Source: Taxillus chinensis
Taxonomy: Eukaryota > Streptophyta > Magnoliopsida > Santalales > Loranthaceae
Reading direction: 5' to 3'
Assembly (NCBI GenBank): GCA_023512835.1
Contig: CM042087.1
Span: forward strand, 42,898,017 to 42,962,016
Length of the DNA stretch: 64,000 nucleotides
Part shown: piece by piece, positions 50,816 to 62,254 of the stretch
Numbering within the stretch: the first letter of the stretch is position 1
How the letters are laid out: each line of letters opens with the position of its first letter
Notes under the pieces: generated by a model
The model's database searches: none
Told to the model about the DNA's origin: nothing
The model's input: the letters and a program-made list of their open reading frames with translations, nothing else
Position numbers and translations under genes: made by a program

Positions 50816-53014
50816 TCAGAACAAAAGAATATAGAAGCGGTAATTCCAAGCTCCATCCATATCCATAAAGGTCATTGACTTCATCTTGATCCTTGAAGAT
50901 TTACATCTTCTACATTTTGAGGGAATGATCTTACTTGCCCTTATTTGTGACCCGCTTTCCACGACCCTGCTTCCCTCGCTTTCTTGTGGAATTGCCCCCA
51001 GGGTTGACTGATCCTGTGCGGGCAATGGGTACAGCCATATGATGCCCAGCACCCAAAGCAGGGAACCCAACAGCAGGGATTCTGCATCACCTCAAAAATA
51101 AATAAAAAAAAGTAATCAATACGTAGCAAGAAGTTGGAAGGAGAGGAAAACAAGGAATAGTAAAACTGGCCGAGAAAGCCTTTTTCCGTTAACGATGCAT
51201 CTTCCTGCACATGCATCATCGAAATAGAATTTACAAAACTATATCTAAAAGAGAACCATTTTCCGAGAAGAAAGCCCAGCAAGGGCCAAACTATTTTCTT
51301 TTGCATACAAATTCTGAACAGAAATGGAATTTAAGAAAGCAAACACTCAGGGGAAGAAGCTGGTACAAGAGATTCCTCTCTTCCATTACCCAAACACACT
51401 GCTATGTCAACTGCAGCAGCATTAGCCTATGAAACAAATCCTTATTTTCCATTTGCACGACAAAAACTATAAACAGAACGAGCATATATAACTAAAAGAT
51501 CACGAACGGATAGAAGACGAAACATGAATTCAATACAAGATTGCACGAATTAAATGACAAGTAGTTGACTAAACTTTAAAACTATGATTTGAGACGAAGT
51601 AGGATGCTGTTAGGAACACGAGAAGTTTGTTATATAGTCCAGCCAAGACTCTAAACCTGCTCAGGTCAAATTACCAAACCTGTTGTAAATTGCCTGACAA
51701 ATTTCGCTGTGGTGGCCTCAAAATGTTCATGGGTGATATAACCAGGAATCTAATAGACTGAAAAAATGACCGGGAAAAAAAGAAGAATGCCAACAAAGGT
51801 AAGCTGGTATTCAGATTTCATACCCAACAAGAGCACAGCAGACTCCTGCTTGGTCATGGAAACACCACAGGCTTTGTCATTCTGAAATTGAAGACGTAGA
51901 ACATGGTTCTCGGCGGAACAGCACTGAAGCAATCGCCCCAGCCTCCTGCACTCCGCTTCAAGATACCTACTCTTCATCTCCAAATCCTTAACATACACTT
52001 TCTTCCTCTCCCTTGATCTCAGAGCAGCATCCTTATTTCTCAACTGCCTGAAAAACGTTTACACCCAGCAACATAAATGCAAGTACATAAATGAAAAAGG
52101 TTTACACCCAGTGACATGAATACATTATATTGCCATCTTCTTAATCTGGCATCCCAAAGATCCCAATTGTTAACGGGGAAATCACACAATGCAAGTACAA
52201 ATCACACTCACTTTTAGTTTACACATATGATTAAGAGATAGTAAACTTCCAGAAACGTAATACAAAACATTGTTCAGCCACGCAAGACGAGTTACTTGTC
52301 CCTTAATTTTTTGTCTCTCGCAGATTAGAGAGTGGGTAAATTACACGATCCGCACATAAAAATGAACAAAACACGTTCTCACTTAGTTTACATATATATA
52401 AAAAGCAGGACAGCTATTTTTAGCTTGCGGAACTTGGCGCTTAATATAAATAAACACTGCAGAGCAAGCAAGCAAGCAAGCAACAGAATACGAATTTAGA
52501 CGCACCTTCTCCGTTTCTTGGATGTAGGATCTTCCTCGTCTTCCAAGCTGTCTCCATCGTTGCCGTTGTTGTTGACACCGTCGCTCACATGTAAAATGAT
52601 CCTCTTCTCGGGACGCCCATCTTCCGAAGCACCGGAGATCTTACCGACGGCGTCGTCGGCAAGCGCGGGACGGTCGGCCGGAGTGGCAGGCGGCGGCGAA
52701 TCGACAAGGACGTCGGAGAAAAACTCGGTGCAGAACTGGGGAGCCGCCTCAATCTCATCGTAATTGTCATCGTCTTTCATCAGGAGGTCTTCGATCCTAC
52801 CGATCCACGGGGACACCGAATCATGCGTAGACGGATTCGACGGGGCTTCGGTTGCAGCGGCGGCTTCGGGCGACGAATCCGAGATGGGGAAACATAAGTT
52901 CTGTTCCAACTCGAACAGATCCGACACCAATACGTCCGGGGTGTCACCAAAAACACCACTCCAATCCAAATCCAAATCCCCAATGTCTACCTCTAGGGCT
53001 CCTGAATCTTCCAT
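50816..53014 (-). CDS. bZIP60: bZIP60-type ER-stress transcription factor, 332 aa (unspliced form)
   Basis: bZIP60 is the plant target of the ER sensor IRE1. The unspliced protein is ER-anchored; the spliced form enters the nucleus and induces chaperone genes. Exons (minus): 52506-53014, 51824-52047 and 50816-51081. The N terminus is acidic, then a basic region and leucine zipper (about residues 165-225; RNKDAALRSRERKK with the N-x7-R signature, then YLEAECRRLGRLL), then SKQ/TKQESAVLLL and one membrane span (ESLLLGSLLWVLGIIWLYPL, about 245-265) and a lumenal tail with CRRCKSSRIKMK. Exon 3 holds the IRE1 site. Removing 3n+2 bases there opens a frame ending at 50931 with RKRGKQGRGKR, replacing the membrane span. 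The start at 53014 is the first ATG in frame. Confidence 0.93.
50931..51076 (-). CDS. Alternative basic C-terminal frame used after IRE1 splicing
   Basis: Read in the frame reached after losing 20 or 23 bases just downstream of 51074, exon 3 encodes about 40 residues (starting GAGHHMAVPIARTG) that end in a basic cluster RKRGKQGRGKRVTNKGK and stop with TAA at 50931-50933. Length of the spliced protein is 287 aa (20-nt intron) or 286 aa (23-nt intron). The cluster looks like a nuclear localisation signal and matches the expected role of spliced bZIP60. The frame has no stop between the splice region and the NLS. Confidence 0.8.
51050..51081 (-). promoter_or_regulatory. IRE1 recognition / unconventional splice region in bZIP60 mRNA
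   Basis: Across the exon 2/exon 3 junction the mRNA reads GGAAUCC, then CUGCUGUU, then GGGUUCC. The flanks pair over 7 bp and expose CUGCUG in the loop, fitting the CNG/NNG IRE1 cleavage rule, with the cut expected between 51074 and 51073. The stem needs the joined exons, since GG comes from exon 2 and the AA from exon 3. The second cut should fall near 51050-51054 if the intron is 20-23 nt as reported for other plants. I could not identify its loop with confidence. Confidence 0.75.
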
Positions 53015-53071
53015 GAATTCCCAAAATGTATCAAAATGTATCAAATTAAGAAGGGTCGAGGATTTGTAATT

Positions 53072-53139
53072 TATGTGTGTGTGCGTGCGTGCGTGCGTGC
53101 GTGCGTGTGTGTGTGTGTGCGCGCGCGCGCGTGACGCGT
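53072..53139. promoter_or_regulatory. Z-DNA-prone tract joined to a UPR-element core
   Basis: From 53072 to 53133 purines and pyrimidines alternate without a break for 62 nt, as (TG)n, (CGTG)n, (TG)n and (CG)n. The tract starts 58 bp upstream of the bZIP60 ATG. Its end overlaps TGACGCGT (53132-53139), the core of the plant UPR element pUPRE-II. It may lie in the 5' UTR or core promoter; no TATA box decides this. Confidence 0.6.
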
Positions 53140-53281
53140 CGGATGATGGCTCTGCGAGCGCTTCTTACTTGGGTCCTAAGGAATGAAAGGGAACAGGTAC
53201 GCGCAGTGATCGCCTGTGACAATGCCCGTTTAATTACGGGCTGTGCTTCGTGTCCAGAACCAATGGTTTGCATGATCCATA

Positions 53282-53287
53282 CACGTG
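53282..53287. promoter_or_regulatory. G-box CACGTG upstream of bZIP60
   Basis: A palindromic CACGTG within ATACACGTGTAAG, about 270 bp upstream of the bZIP60 start. G-boxes bind bZIP and bHLH factors. Position in a likely promoter is suggestive, but a 6-bp match alone is weak. Confidence 0.35.
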
Positions 53288-53359
53288 TAAGGTTTGGATG
53301 AGTTTATATACGTGTCAATCCACTTTCTGCGTGACGGAGGATCAACAGACCCTGGGTTG

Positions 53360-53375
53360 CCATCATCGGACCAAT
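53360..53375 (-). promoter_or_regulatory. CCAAT / P-UPRE-like half element
   Basis: On the minus strand, facing bZIP60, the sequence is ATTGGTCCGATGATGG. The first eight bases equal the start of the P-UPRE described in plant BiP promoters (ATTGGTCC followed by ACGTCATC), but the second half is not conserved. The CCAAT box itself is intact. About 350 bp from the ATG. Confidence 0.3.
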
Positions 53376-55289
53376 GGCAACGCTTCGCGGCTTATGAGCC
53401 AGGGACGCGTATAGATAGTAAATAAATAAATAAAATAAAATAAACAAGTACGGTTTAAATAGTAAATACTGGGTAGGTGCATGGTCAATTTGTCGGAAAA
53501 TTCTACTACTTTGATTTGAACCCGCTGCTTCAGCCGCGGGGACAACTACCACACTCACATAAAACATTTCTTTTAAATTTTCCATTCAATGATTTTTTTT
53601 TTAAAGCGTTCAATTACAATTAAAATAGCTTATAGTTAATATGCTAAACAAATACATTGATGTATTGCAATTAAAATATGATACGCTATATATTATCTTT
53701 TAAGGCTCATTGTACTAAAAAAAACATAACTTTTGAGATGCACTCAAAATTATTCCTAAAACATAATTTTATTTCAAATTAACATTTAAGATAATTTTAA
53801 GTCGTCGCATAGTCATCTCAATTACTATCATTTCAAATAATCTTTTTATGCATATTGTGAATATTAATTTTCTTGAATCTTTACTAAAATATTAGAAATA
53901 TAAAAAAACATAAAACCATATTCCTTTCCTTTCATTAGGGGTTGAGTATAGGGTTATGGTGGGTGCATGTTGTGAAAGGAATTGAAAAACCAATAAAGGG
54001 AGTGGGCGGGCGGGATTTGGTGGTTTTGCTTGTACAAAAAAAGTAATTATTCTCAATGGATTTCGTAATAATAAAATATCAAATACCGCGTGGGAAATCC
54101 ATTCAAAGGCACAACAACCACGAAGTTGATATGAGACCGTTGAATTTTCCAAGTTGATGGCCGGTTGCTCCGGCCTAGTTTGATGTACACTAAATAAATA
54201 AATTTTTAAAGAAAAACCGTTCTTCCTCCACTATGATAATTTTGAGTACTGCGTTATTTAAAAAATAGATAATCATGTAATGTACAATATTTTTTGAGTT
54301 TTTCTAAATAAATTTTCACAAAAATTAAATTTACAAGACATAACACACTACATAAATATTTATTATAGCCATCTATTTTTAAAATAAATATTAATAAGAC
54401 AACGCAAGTAAACTTTGTGGACCACCGCAGCCAAGTCAACTGGTGCGGTGATGGTTGGCGAATACCCGAGAAGAACAGTTATAACATCGGGCAATGGAAA
54501 CCTTGCGTGCTTTTGGCTTTTGGGATTGTGAGCGGAGCCTTTCTGTACTTGGCTTTTTTCTATGAGCCTAAAAAAAAATTATAAAATAAAATAAAAACAA
54601 AGGGGGACGTGTTGAACAGCATTTGCACTTTATAGGAACTAAAGAAGCCATATCAAATTTTGATCCAAGTGAAGTGAGCGTCAACTTTGTTGTTAATGTT
54701 AGCTGAGGCCTTGAGGAAAGACGAACGTCTCATATCATATATGCTTGCTTTTGATGAGGAATATTCGACGCACTTGTTATTTTCACCTAACTGGCAAACC
54801 ACCCCACTTACATTGAATAGCAACATTTTATTACTCTACGAATAGCCATCTAAAAAAATTGCTAGAACAGGCCCTCTTCCTCCGCATGTGAGTGACCCAA
54901 TCCCAGGCTATTCGTTTCCTCTCTAATCTCCCCTACAAATCGAATTTGAGCCACCAGCAACAAACAGCCTTGAGAAGCTCAACAGCAGGAAATTTCAATG
55001 ATAACACCATCCGCCAGGGAGAAACCCTACCCAGCATCCTTTTTCAGATTCCACTTTTAGCAACCAATCTAGAAGCTGGCAAAACAGTAGTCAGAACACT
55101 GAGCAGAGAGAAATTCCAACAAGAAGAATCTGAAATTTCAATCTATTATTATTTGAGCACCACTAGTTTGCCATATCCCCAGCCCCTCGGGGCTTGCCAC
55201 CCGCTAACATCTGTAAACTCTGGTTTCCAATTCCCAGACTCAATCCTTGACACCGCCATTGCTAATCCCATAAAAGCCTAGACAATTTA
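53376..55289. other. Spacer beyond the bZIP60 promoter, no gene seen
   Basis: AT-rich from 53580 to 54400, then a more mixed composition. The ORF at 54892-55281 (129 codons) has a non-conserved sequence, no domain and no splice partner, so I do not call it a gene. Confidence 0.45.
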
Positions 55290-56397
55290 ATCATTCTATG
55301 GCAAAGGCTAACTAGACATTGAATGGTGCACTAAGGGGGAAAGCAAAAGCTGCATAAATTTTTACAATATGACCAACCCAATCAAAGAAATGCAAAACCA
55401 TTTGCATACATGTACAATCCCTAAAAACTGCAAACTACTGTCCTTACAGTGCATAGAATGCTAGAGAAGTATAAGATCCAGTATTTGAGGCCTTTGTGCT
55501 GTGGCTTAACCACCAACTCACGCTTGAGAGATACCATAAACATCAAACCTCACACTGGTACAAGCAGCTTAAACTTCATCAGTTTACTTGCGGTCACAAT
55601 CTAGTTTACTACAACCCCATCCTAGACGGTTGCTTAATCATGTTAAATCCTACAAATTATTTACCAGCTTATAGCTGTGAAACTTTATTTCCAAGTCTCA
55701 ATCTCTGTTCTAATCACTGCTACCAAAAATACAAATCTCGTAAAAATTGAATGATGCGCTTCAACTTTCAACAAGAAAGGAAAGGGTATAAAAAAGAACC
55801 ACACTGTATAAAATTTTCAATGTCACCAACCCAGTCAAATAAATGCGGAAAATCACACACCAACTCAATTTTTCTGCAGAATTGAGTTGAGGATATGATT
55901 TAATGCAGGTTTAATCATGTTTACTTTCTCTAGCAAATTTTGCAAGCTACGGTCTTTCTGAACACCTAGAAGGCTTTGAGAAGCAACCCCACAAAATTAC
56001 AGTCAAAGCTACTATAGCTACTTTCTTCCCCAACACAAAAGGCTAGAGAAGTACCCATAAAATTACAGTAAAAGTCATTAAACTCAACGAAATGTCCATA
56101 TTATCCAACTAGGAGTGTGTGCGCGTGCCCACTATTCCTTTGTTGACAAGGGTCCAATTTGGGGACTAAAGTCACTGGGAGAGTTTCAAGTACTTTGAAC
56201 TCATTTAGTATATTTAACTTGTTCATTTTTTTATTAAAAATGTAACATCTTCCTCACCATTATGAGTTTATATATCTTTCTACCTTTCTTCTCCACTCAA
56301 ATTATCTCTTCTTTGGTACATGTGAAATCCTCTCATTCCTTTTCTTTTGTCCTGACAAATCCATAGATATGAAATTAGAAAACCATCTGAAAAATAC

Positions 56398-56400
<3 letters not shown>

Positions 56401-56441
<41 letters not shown>
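56401..56441 (+). repeat. (TC)20 microsatellite
   Basis: About twenty uninterrupted CT dinucleotides, directly upstream of the three-unit tandem array. Confidence 0.95.
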
Positions 56442-56444
<3 letters not shown>

Positions 56445-56512
56445 GTGTCATTTTTCTACTATATGCAATATGCTAAATCCGTTCACAAAGAATTTAACCC
56501 TACCTTATCATC

Positions 56513-56822
56513 CCTTCTTCACTGTGAAATTCTCCAAAGCAAAAGCCCTTAAGGAGCAATTAGTGGGGCTTAAGACAAGACACATTTGGTCGCCTCTGCT
56601 TCTTCATTTTCACCCTCTTCCTGTGAAACCAAAGCAAAAGCCCTTAAGGAGCAATTAGTGGGGCTTAAGACAAAAGACATGTCATTTGGTCGCCTCTGCT
56701 TCTTCAATTTTCATCCCTTCTTCACTGTGAAATTCTCCAAAGCAAAAGCCCTTAAGGAGGATTTAGTGGGGCTTAAGACAAAAGACATGTCATTTGGTCA
56801 CCACTGCTTCTTCGATTTTCCT
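56513..56822 (+). repeat. Three-unit tandem array (units of 95-108 bp)
   Basis: The block AAAGCAAAAGCCCTTAAGGA recurs at 56536, 56631 and 56739. Each is followed by ATTAGTGGGGCTTAAGACA, then TTTGGTCGCCTCTGCTTCTTC. Unit 1 lacks a short AAGACATGT segment and unit 2 lacks the TTCTCC part. One frame stays open and encodes repeated KALKEQLVGLKTKDM in units 2 and 3; unit 1 leaves that frame. This could be a repeated peptide or chance. Confidence 0.8.
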
Positions 56823-57545
56823 TTACTTTTTATATATTTTAAATAGTCCTACTGTGTAAATTTCTGGAGGTTTGTGTTGCAGTTCGACCACCAGTTCAAA
56901 AATGAGAGATACCATACCATAAGCCTATTAGTTCAAGGACAAATACAAGCAACTAAACTTCTTCACTTTATTACCTGAGCAAACTAATTTTCCAAAATCC
57001 TAGCCTAAAAACACCTGCTTATAGCTGTGAAGCTTGATTTGTAAGTGGCAATCTCAGTCCTTACACTGCTACTAGAATTACAAGTCCTTCATAAAGTCCC
57101 ACATAACCCCCTTGAATAACAAATTAAGTAATGAATGACGCATTACTTGCAAAAGAAAAACACAAAAGCTTTCCAATCTTACAACCCAATCATAGACATG
57201 CAGAAATTCACACGCCACTCTGATAATTAACATTACACATGTCTAACTACACTAGGAGCATGTTTGATTTAGGTGTTTTTTATTTTTGTTTTCAAAAAAA
57301 TAATAGCTACTTTCGAAAACATAAAACAAAAAATTAAATACAACAAAAGATTATTTTAAGATTCCAAAAATAAAAGCTTTTTTAAAATTATTTTCAGTTT
57401 TCTATAGCTATCACATTTTAAAAACGAAAATAAAAAGGATTCCAACAAAAAATTGTCGAACTTTCCCTAGTAATTGTTGCAAACTACTATATCATCACAC
57501 CTCAAAGAAGACTAAAGAGATACAAGATCAAACAGTTTTTAGAAG

Positions 57546-58598
57546 ACATGTGAAACCAGGGGTGGATTCACTCATACCTGTGCAGCCCCTATCGATTTAA
57601 AGGAAAACCACTAGTCAATTAGAGGAAATGTCCATCATAGCCCATTAAATACACATGCACACACCTATGGTCGTCAAACTCTCAACGATCCAACTATCCA
57701 ACCCAATTGCTGGTCCACTAATAAATTCTAGCATGTTTTGAGAGAAAAATCATTGAATCTGTTTGAAGCAATTTCAACTCATTTAATAATTTTAATATTG
57801 TTTATAATTTTTTGTATGAAAAACAAGTATTTTTCTCCCCCTTAAAAGTTTATCTGTCTCATTGTGACTTTCTTTTTTGCTCAAACACTGCATCCTTTCT
57901 TAGGTGAGAAGAAATCTTCTATGCAGGAGGCACTATTTTTTTGGCCTTCGATTGATATACGAATCAGTGGAAAACTATAAAATGTTTTGTAATATCCACC
58001 CCACCCCTACCCCCATCCCCGGGATCCCTGATTTTAAGTAATAGGTATGAGTTGAACAGAATGATTTTGTTAAAATACACTTTTAAAAGATATTCTCAAT
58101 GAAATTATTCAACCAAAGTACTTTGTCATACACTCATGCCTGAGGAAGAATCAACAAGGATTAATATAGGTTGCTGATGATCCAGTAATAGAATGGCATC
58201 AAGCGAGTACAAAGACTAACAAGCAAACGCACAACGTGAAACGCAAAAGAAAGTACATAGAGGAAAACACGACCATAAAGAAGTTTTCAAACACAAACTA
58301 AAAATCCTCCCATCAGTGAACAACAGCTACCTTAACCAATAGAAAGAAGCACTGAGGACATTACTCGGGACAGAAAAATTAAATTACCTAAAGAAGTTTC
58401 CCACTCATTTTTAAAGAGTAGCAAGGAAAATCATCTGGGGCAGCATATTAGATGAGTAGAGTATTATAGTATGCAACACGGAAGTTACCACGAAGAAGAG
58501 AACAACGCAAACCCAGCTCCGGCCTCCACTAGTACTCACTCTCTCTAGTCTCTAGCAGCCCACTGAGAAAGGACAAGAAATTGGGAAACTCCCATTCA
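57546..58598. other. U2AF35 3' flank
   Basis: Mixed-composition sequence downstream of the U2AF35 stop (minus strand). It likely holds the 3' UTR, possibly with introns, which are common in plant U2AF35 genes; the sequence here does not prove one. I see no other gene. Confidence 0.4.
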
Positions 58599-59483
58599 TC
58601 ATTGCCTCTCCTCGCGCTCTCGATTCCACTGCTCAATTCTGGCCCTGCGCTCCTCACTCCCTTCCCTGGCAGGACTCCTGCTGCTCAACTTCGGACTGTC
58701 ATGCCTTCTCCGCCCACCATCATCGTACCTGCCACCCCCATACCTATCCCTATCCCTATCTCTATCTCCGCCACTGCGACGCCCACCGCCCCCATTTCCG
58801 CGGTAATCACGGTGGTCCCGATAGTCCCCGCCGCGACTGGGGCGCCTGTCGTCGAAGTCCCTGGCATCCCTCCGGTGGCGGGGAGGGGTGACGCTGCGGC
58901 TCCGGCTCCTATACCCGCGGGAGCGGCCGTAGAGCTTCCTCCTCAGGTCCCGGCCGATGACCTTGACGTGCATGAAGTTGCAGTAGCCGCCGCGGTTGCA
59001 GTTGTTCTCCTCGTACTGGCGGCAGGTGGCCTCGCGGAAGTCGGTGACGGGGGAGAAGTCGGCGATGATGGGGCGGCCGGAGTAGAAGCGGCCCTGGAGG
59101 GCCTGGAGGGCTGCGGCGGCCTGATCCTCCTCCTTGAACTGGACGTAGACGTTGCCGATCATATGGTCGGCGAGGTTGTCGCAGACGTTGAGGGACTCGA
59201 TCTCGCCGAACTTGGTGAGCTCCTCGAAGATGTCCTCGTAGAAGCCCTCGAAGTGGTCCTGGATCTTGGAAGGGTCGATGGGCTGGCCCTGTGGGTCGAC
59301 GCCGGGGGTGATCATGTCGGGTCGCTGGTACATGTTGGAGAGGAGGAGGGTGGGGGAGATGGTGGGGCGGTTGTGGAGGCGGGAGCAGCGGTCCCCGTGA
59401 CGGCAGGCGCCGATCTTGAAATAGAAGGGGCAGTTTACGCGGTCTTTCTCGGTACCGAAGATGGATGCCAAGTGCTCCGCCAT
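58599..59483 (-). CDS. U2AF35: Splicing factor U2AF small subunit (U2AF35), 294 aa
   Basis: U2AF35 reads the AG at 3' splice sites and, with U2AF65, recruits U2 snRNP in the nucleus. The CDS is one exon. Order: first CCCH zinc finger (C-x8-C-x5-C-x3-H in [17 protein letters not shown], about residues 18-36), U2AF-homology RRM (about 45-145, with FEEL...[13 protein letters not shown] and [28 protein letters not shown]), second zinc finger (C-x7-C-x5-C-x3-[18 protein letters not shown], about 153-172), then an Arg/Ser/Gly/Asp-rich tail with [13 protein letters not shown] and an end [11 protein letters not shown]. Length and layout match plant U2AF35a/b. GC in the tail is high. The ATG at 59483 is certain from the conserved [14 protein letters not shown] start. 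Confidence 0.97.
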   Translation of the reverse strand: MAEHLASIFGTEKDRVNCPFYFKIGACRHGDRCSRLHNRPTISPTLLLSNMYQRPDMITPGVDPQGQPIDPSKIQDHFEGFYEDIFEELTKFGEIESLNVCDNLADHMIGNVYVQFKEEDQAAAALQALQGRFYSGRPIIADFSPVTDFREATCRQYEENNCNRGGYCNFMHVKVIGRDLRRKLYGRSRGYRSRSRSVTPPRHRRDARDFDDRRPSRGGDYRDHRDYRGNGGGGRRSGGDRDRDRDRYGGGRYDDGGRRRHDSPKLSSRSPAREGSEERRARIEQWNREREERQ

Positions 59484-59942
59484 TATTGGTGTTTGCAGCA
59501 GGACTAGGGGGGGTTGTCTTGTCGTCGTCCGATCTCCGACGTCACTCGTTAACTCTCGAGGCTGGTTGGGGTTTCAGCGGAGAGAAGAAACAACAACCCT
59601 AAAAGCCGGATCTGATCTGAGTGGAATACGAGGATTCGACGATCCCTTCCCTCGTTCCCAGCTACTTGCTGTTACTCCAACCACGACCGCGAGGGTTTTG
59701 GGGGCCGGGAAACCCTAACAATTCTGGAGGGCGAAGGATGGAGAACGAACAGAGGTTCTGTAATACTAAACAAACCTTAATTTTGGGTTTGGTCTGCACT
59801 CATTCGTTCGTTGCTGGGCCTCGCCGGAGATTAGGTCGGCCTGTGAACGGGCCGGGTATGCACCGGATACGCGATCCGATCCCGTTTATTTCACCCGAAT
59901 ATTTGGGTCCGACATTTATGTGAAATATGGTAATAGTACATT

Positions 59943-59998
<56 letters not shown>

Positions 59999-62254
59999 CA
60001 AAATAATTAAATATTTTGATAATTACATAACTTATTATTTACTACATCAAAATTTAGGTGAACACTAATATACTTTGTAATTTTTGTATATTACAAAGTT
60101 ATTAGTCGGTGTTTAAAATATCTCAAGATAAAAAATAGAGTGTTTATTAGATTGTTATTGCTATTTTCACTATAAATGTTAATTAACATAATATATAGAC
60201 ATGTGTGCATCGGTGCGTATATATATTTGCTATGACATTTGTGAATTCAAATTAAGTTATGTTGTATATAATATTCATGTAGAGAAATAGCAATGAAGTC
60301 AATTAATATGTTTACCAATTAAATGCAATAAATTAAATTGATTTCGTAATACAAAATCACGCTAATAAGTAACCTATAACTATCATGTTTTAGTCATTTA
60401 AATTTGGTTGTAAATGTCTTGATAAATTTAACATATGGGGTGCAATTAAATTTGTTCAATCACTAAATCATAACATTGAACAGGTAGAAATATGTGTAAC
60501 TATTTTATATTTTTAAAAATCTATATGACACATATAACTAGTGAACTAGTTTTAAATAAAAAATGACTTTATATGATGGCTATTATGCTTTAAAAAAAGA
60601 ATTATAATCAAGTAATGTTTATATATGTATATCCATTTCATTTTATATGGTGGCAAAACAAGGTTAGTTATTAATTGTATACTTTGTCCATAAGAGAATA
60701 CAAAAAAAAAAAACAAGTAAACAAATTTTAAAAAAACACGCATTATTACAATCAAGATTAATGTACATTTTGAACTTAGTCTTTTACATCAAACAAATTT
60801 TTAGGCAAAAAAATGAAAAAATAAAAACTTATTGCTTACACAATCTATTTGAAAGAGAAAACTTTTAAAATTTTAGTATGAGCATTTAAATAAGTTGGAT
60901 GGACTTTCATATGTGTTATTGCTTTTTCCCCTCCCCTGTTTACAAAGTGTTAAGTTTTTTTTTTCTAATGATTTAACTAACATATGGATGTTTATTTATA
61001 ATAATTTCATTTTCTCTTCATTTTCTTTTATTCAAAATGCTCAAGCATGAATTTGAAATTATGCTTGATTTTGAATATGCTTTTCAAACTCGCTTTCGAT
61101 TTGCTTCGAATAAACAAATATATAGAGTTTTTTTTTACTATTTCATTTCGGTTTATTTTGAAATTCTTTTTTAGACTTCCAATTACTTATTTCAGACAAT
61201 TTGATAACTCATTTGGAATGGTTTGAACTCTTTTCTAAAGTCAACTTTTGTCATCTGAAGCTTTTAATAATTTTATTAGTATTTTTAAATACTATTTAGA
61301 TCAAGGCCTTTTATGCGTTTTTTTAATTAATTAAGGTTTCTAAGGCATGTTTTAAAACTCCAACATTCTTTTAGTTAGACTTTTGAGTTGATTAAAGGTA
61401 AAACATAGCAAAGTGTATTATTTATCGATTGAAACTTATGTTCACCGACAACATGTCCACTCTTTAGTCTTTTTTACCACACTAACACGGGTTCAATATT
61501 TACTATATTAAAATATTTTATGTATATGTACATATATTATGATATATACTATATATTTACATTTGAAATAAAAAATAATTTTAAATTTTAAGTATTTCAA
61601 TTTAGTTATACTATAATTTCATGATTTTTTCATATCATTTATAAGATATTATAACAATTTTTTTTATATAAAACATGTTATTATAATATATTTATTTTTT
61701 TATTTGGTGATTTTATTTTTATTGTTTTATATCTAGAAATGGGTAATGAGTTTTTTGGTTCCTTATGTTAAATTTTATTTAACTATTATTAATTTTGAAA
61801 TATTTATTAAGTTTTAGTAAGTTTTTTGAAATTGAATCTTATTTGTACTATGTTTTTATTAAGTTATTTAAAAAAGTATTTATTAATTATTTAATTTAGT
61901 TGTTAATTTCTATTTTTCGTAAATTCATTATTTTATTTATTTATATTTTTTATAATTAAGAGCTATTACTTTTTTTATTATGCATTATGTCCTTTTTATT
62001 TTTCAAATTATTTTTCGATTGTTTCATATATTATATTATTTTATTGGATTAAGCAAAAAAAACCCACCACCCCTTTTTTAAAAAAGGAAAAAAAAAGTTT
62101 AAATGCGGCTTGACTTGATATTTGTAAATTGTGGCCACTAAAATTTGTTCGCTTTATCCTAAAATTCATCATGCATACATTTATATACATCCCTTTTGGA
62201 GGCTCGGCCGATGGGTAAAAAGTGAAAATTCTCAGTGACTGCAGACAGTGGCAA
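59484..62254. other. U2AF35 5' flank and AT-rich spacer
   Basis: About 300 bp of mixed composition upstream of U2AF35 probably carry its 5' UTR and promoter. A degenerate GGGCCGGGT-type block lies at 59840-59930, then (TA)n at 59949-59992. From 60000 to 62040 the sequence is about as AT-rich as any in the window, with no gene; 61040-61240 has degenerate GAATTTGAA/CTCGCTTTCGATT words typical of old plant repeats. Confidence 0.5.

Larger units (their letters stand above)
55290..57545. repeat. Old local triplication with unit of roughly 400 bp
   Basis: Three diverged direct copies are visible. Shared blocks include GAATGRTGCRCT followed by ACCAACCCARTCA-A-AAATGC (55319, 55750, 57130), GAGAGATACCATA (55528, 56904), AGCTTATAGCTGTGAA (55667, 57017), CACTGCTAC (55715, 57070) and TGCAAACTACT (55429, 57478). 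Copies are incomplete and interrupted by a microsatellite and a separate small tandem array (56400-56822). No protein is encoded in a conserved frame. The region is on the 3' side of U2AF35 and could include UTR or noncoding exons. Confidence 0.6.

Noticed and set aside
54892..55281. 129-codon ORF on the plus strand
   Set aside because: No recognisable domain, no conserved-looking segments, no splice partner; composition similar to the surrounding noncoding duplicated region.
58581..59507. 308-codon plus-strand ORF opposite U2AF35
   Set aside because: It is the antisense shadow of the GC-rich U2AF35 CDS, which has clear family motifs.
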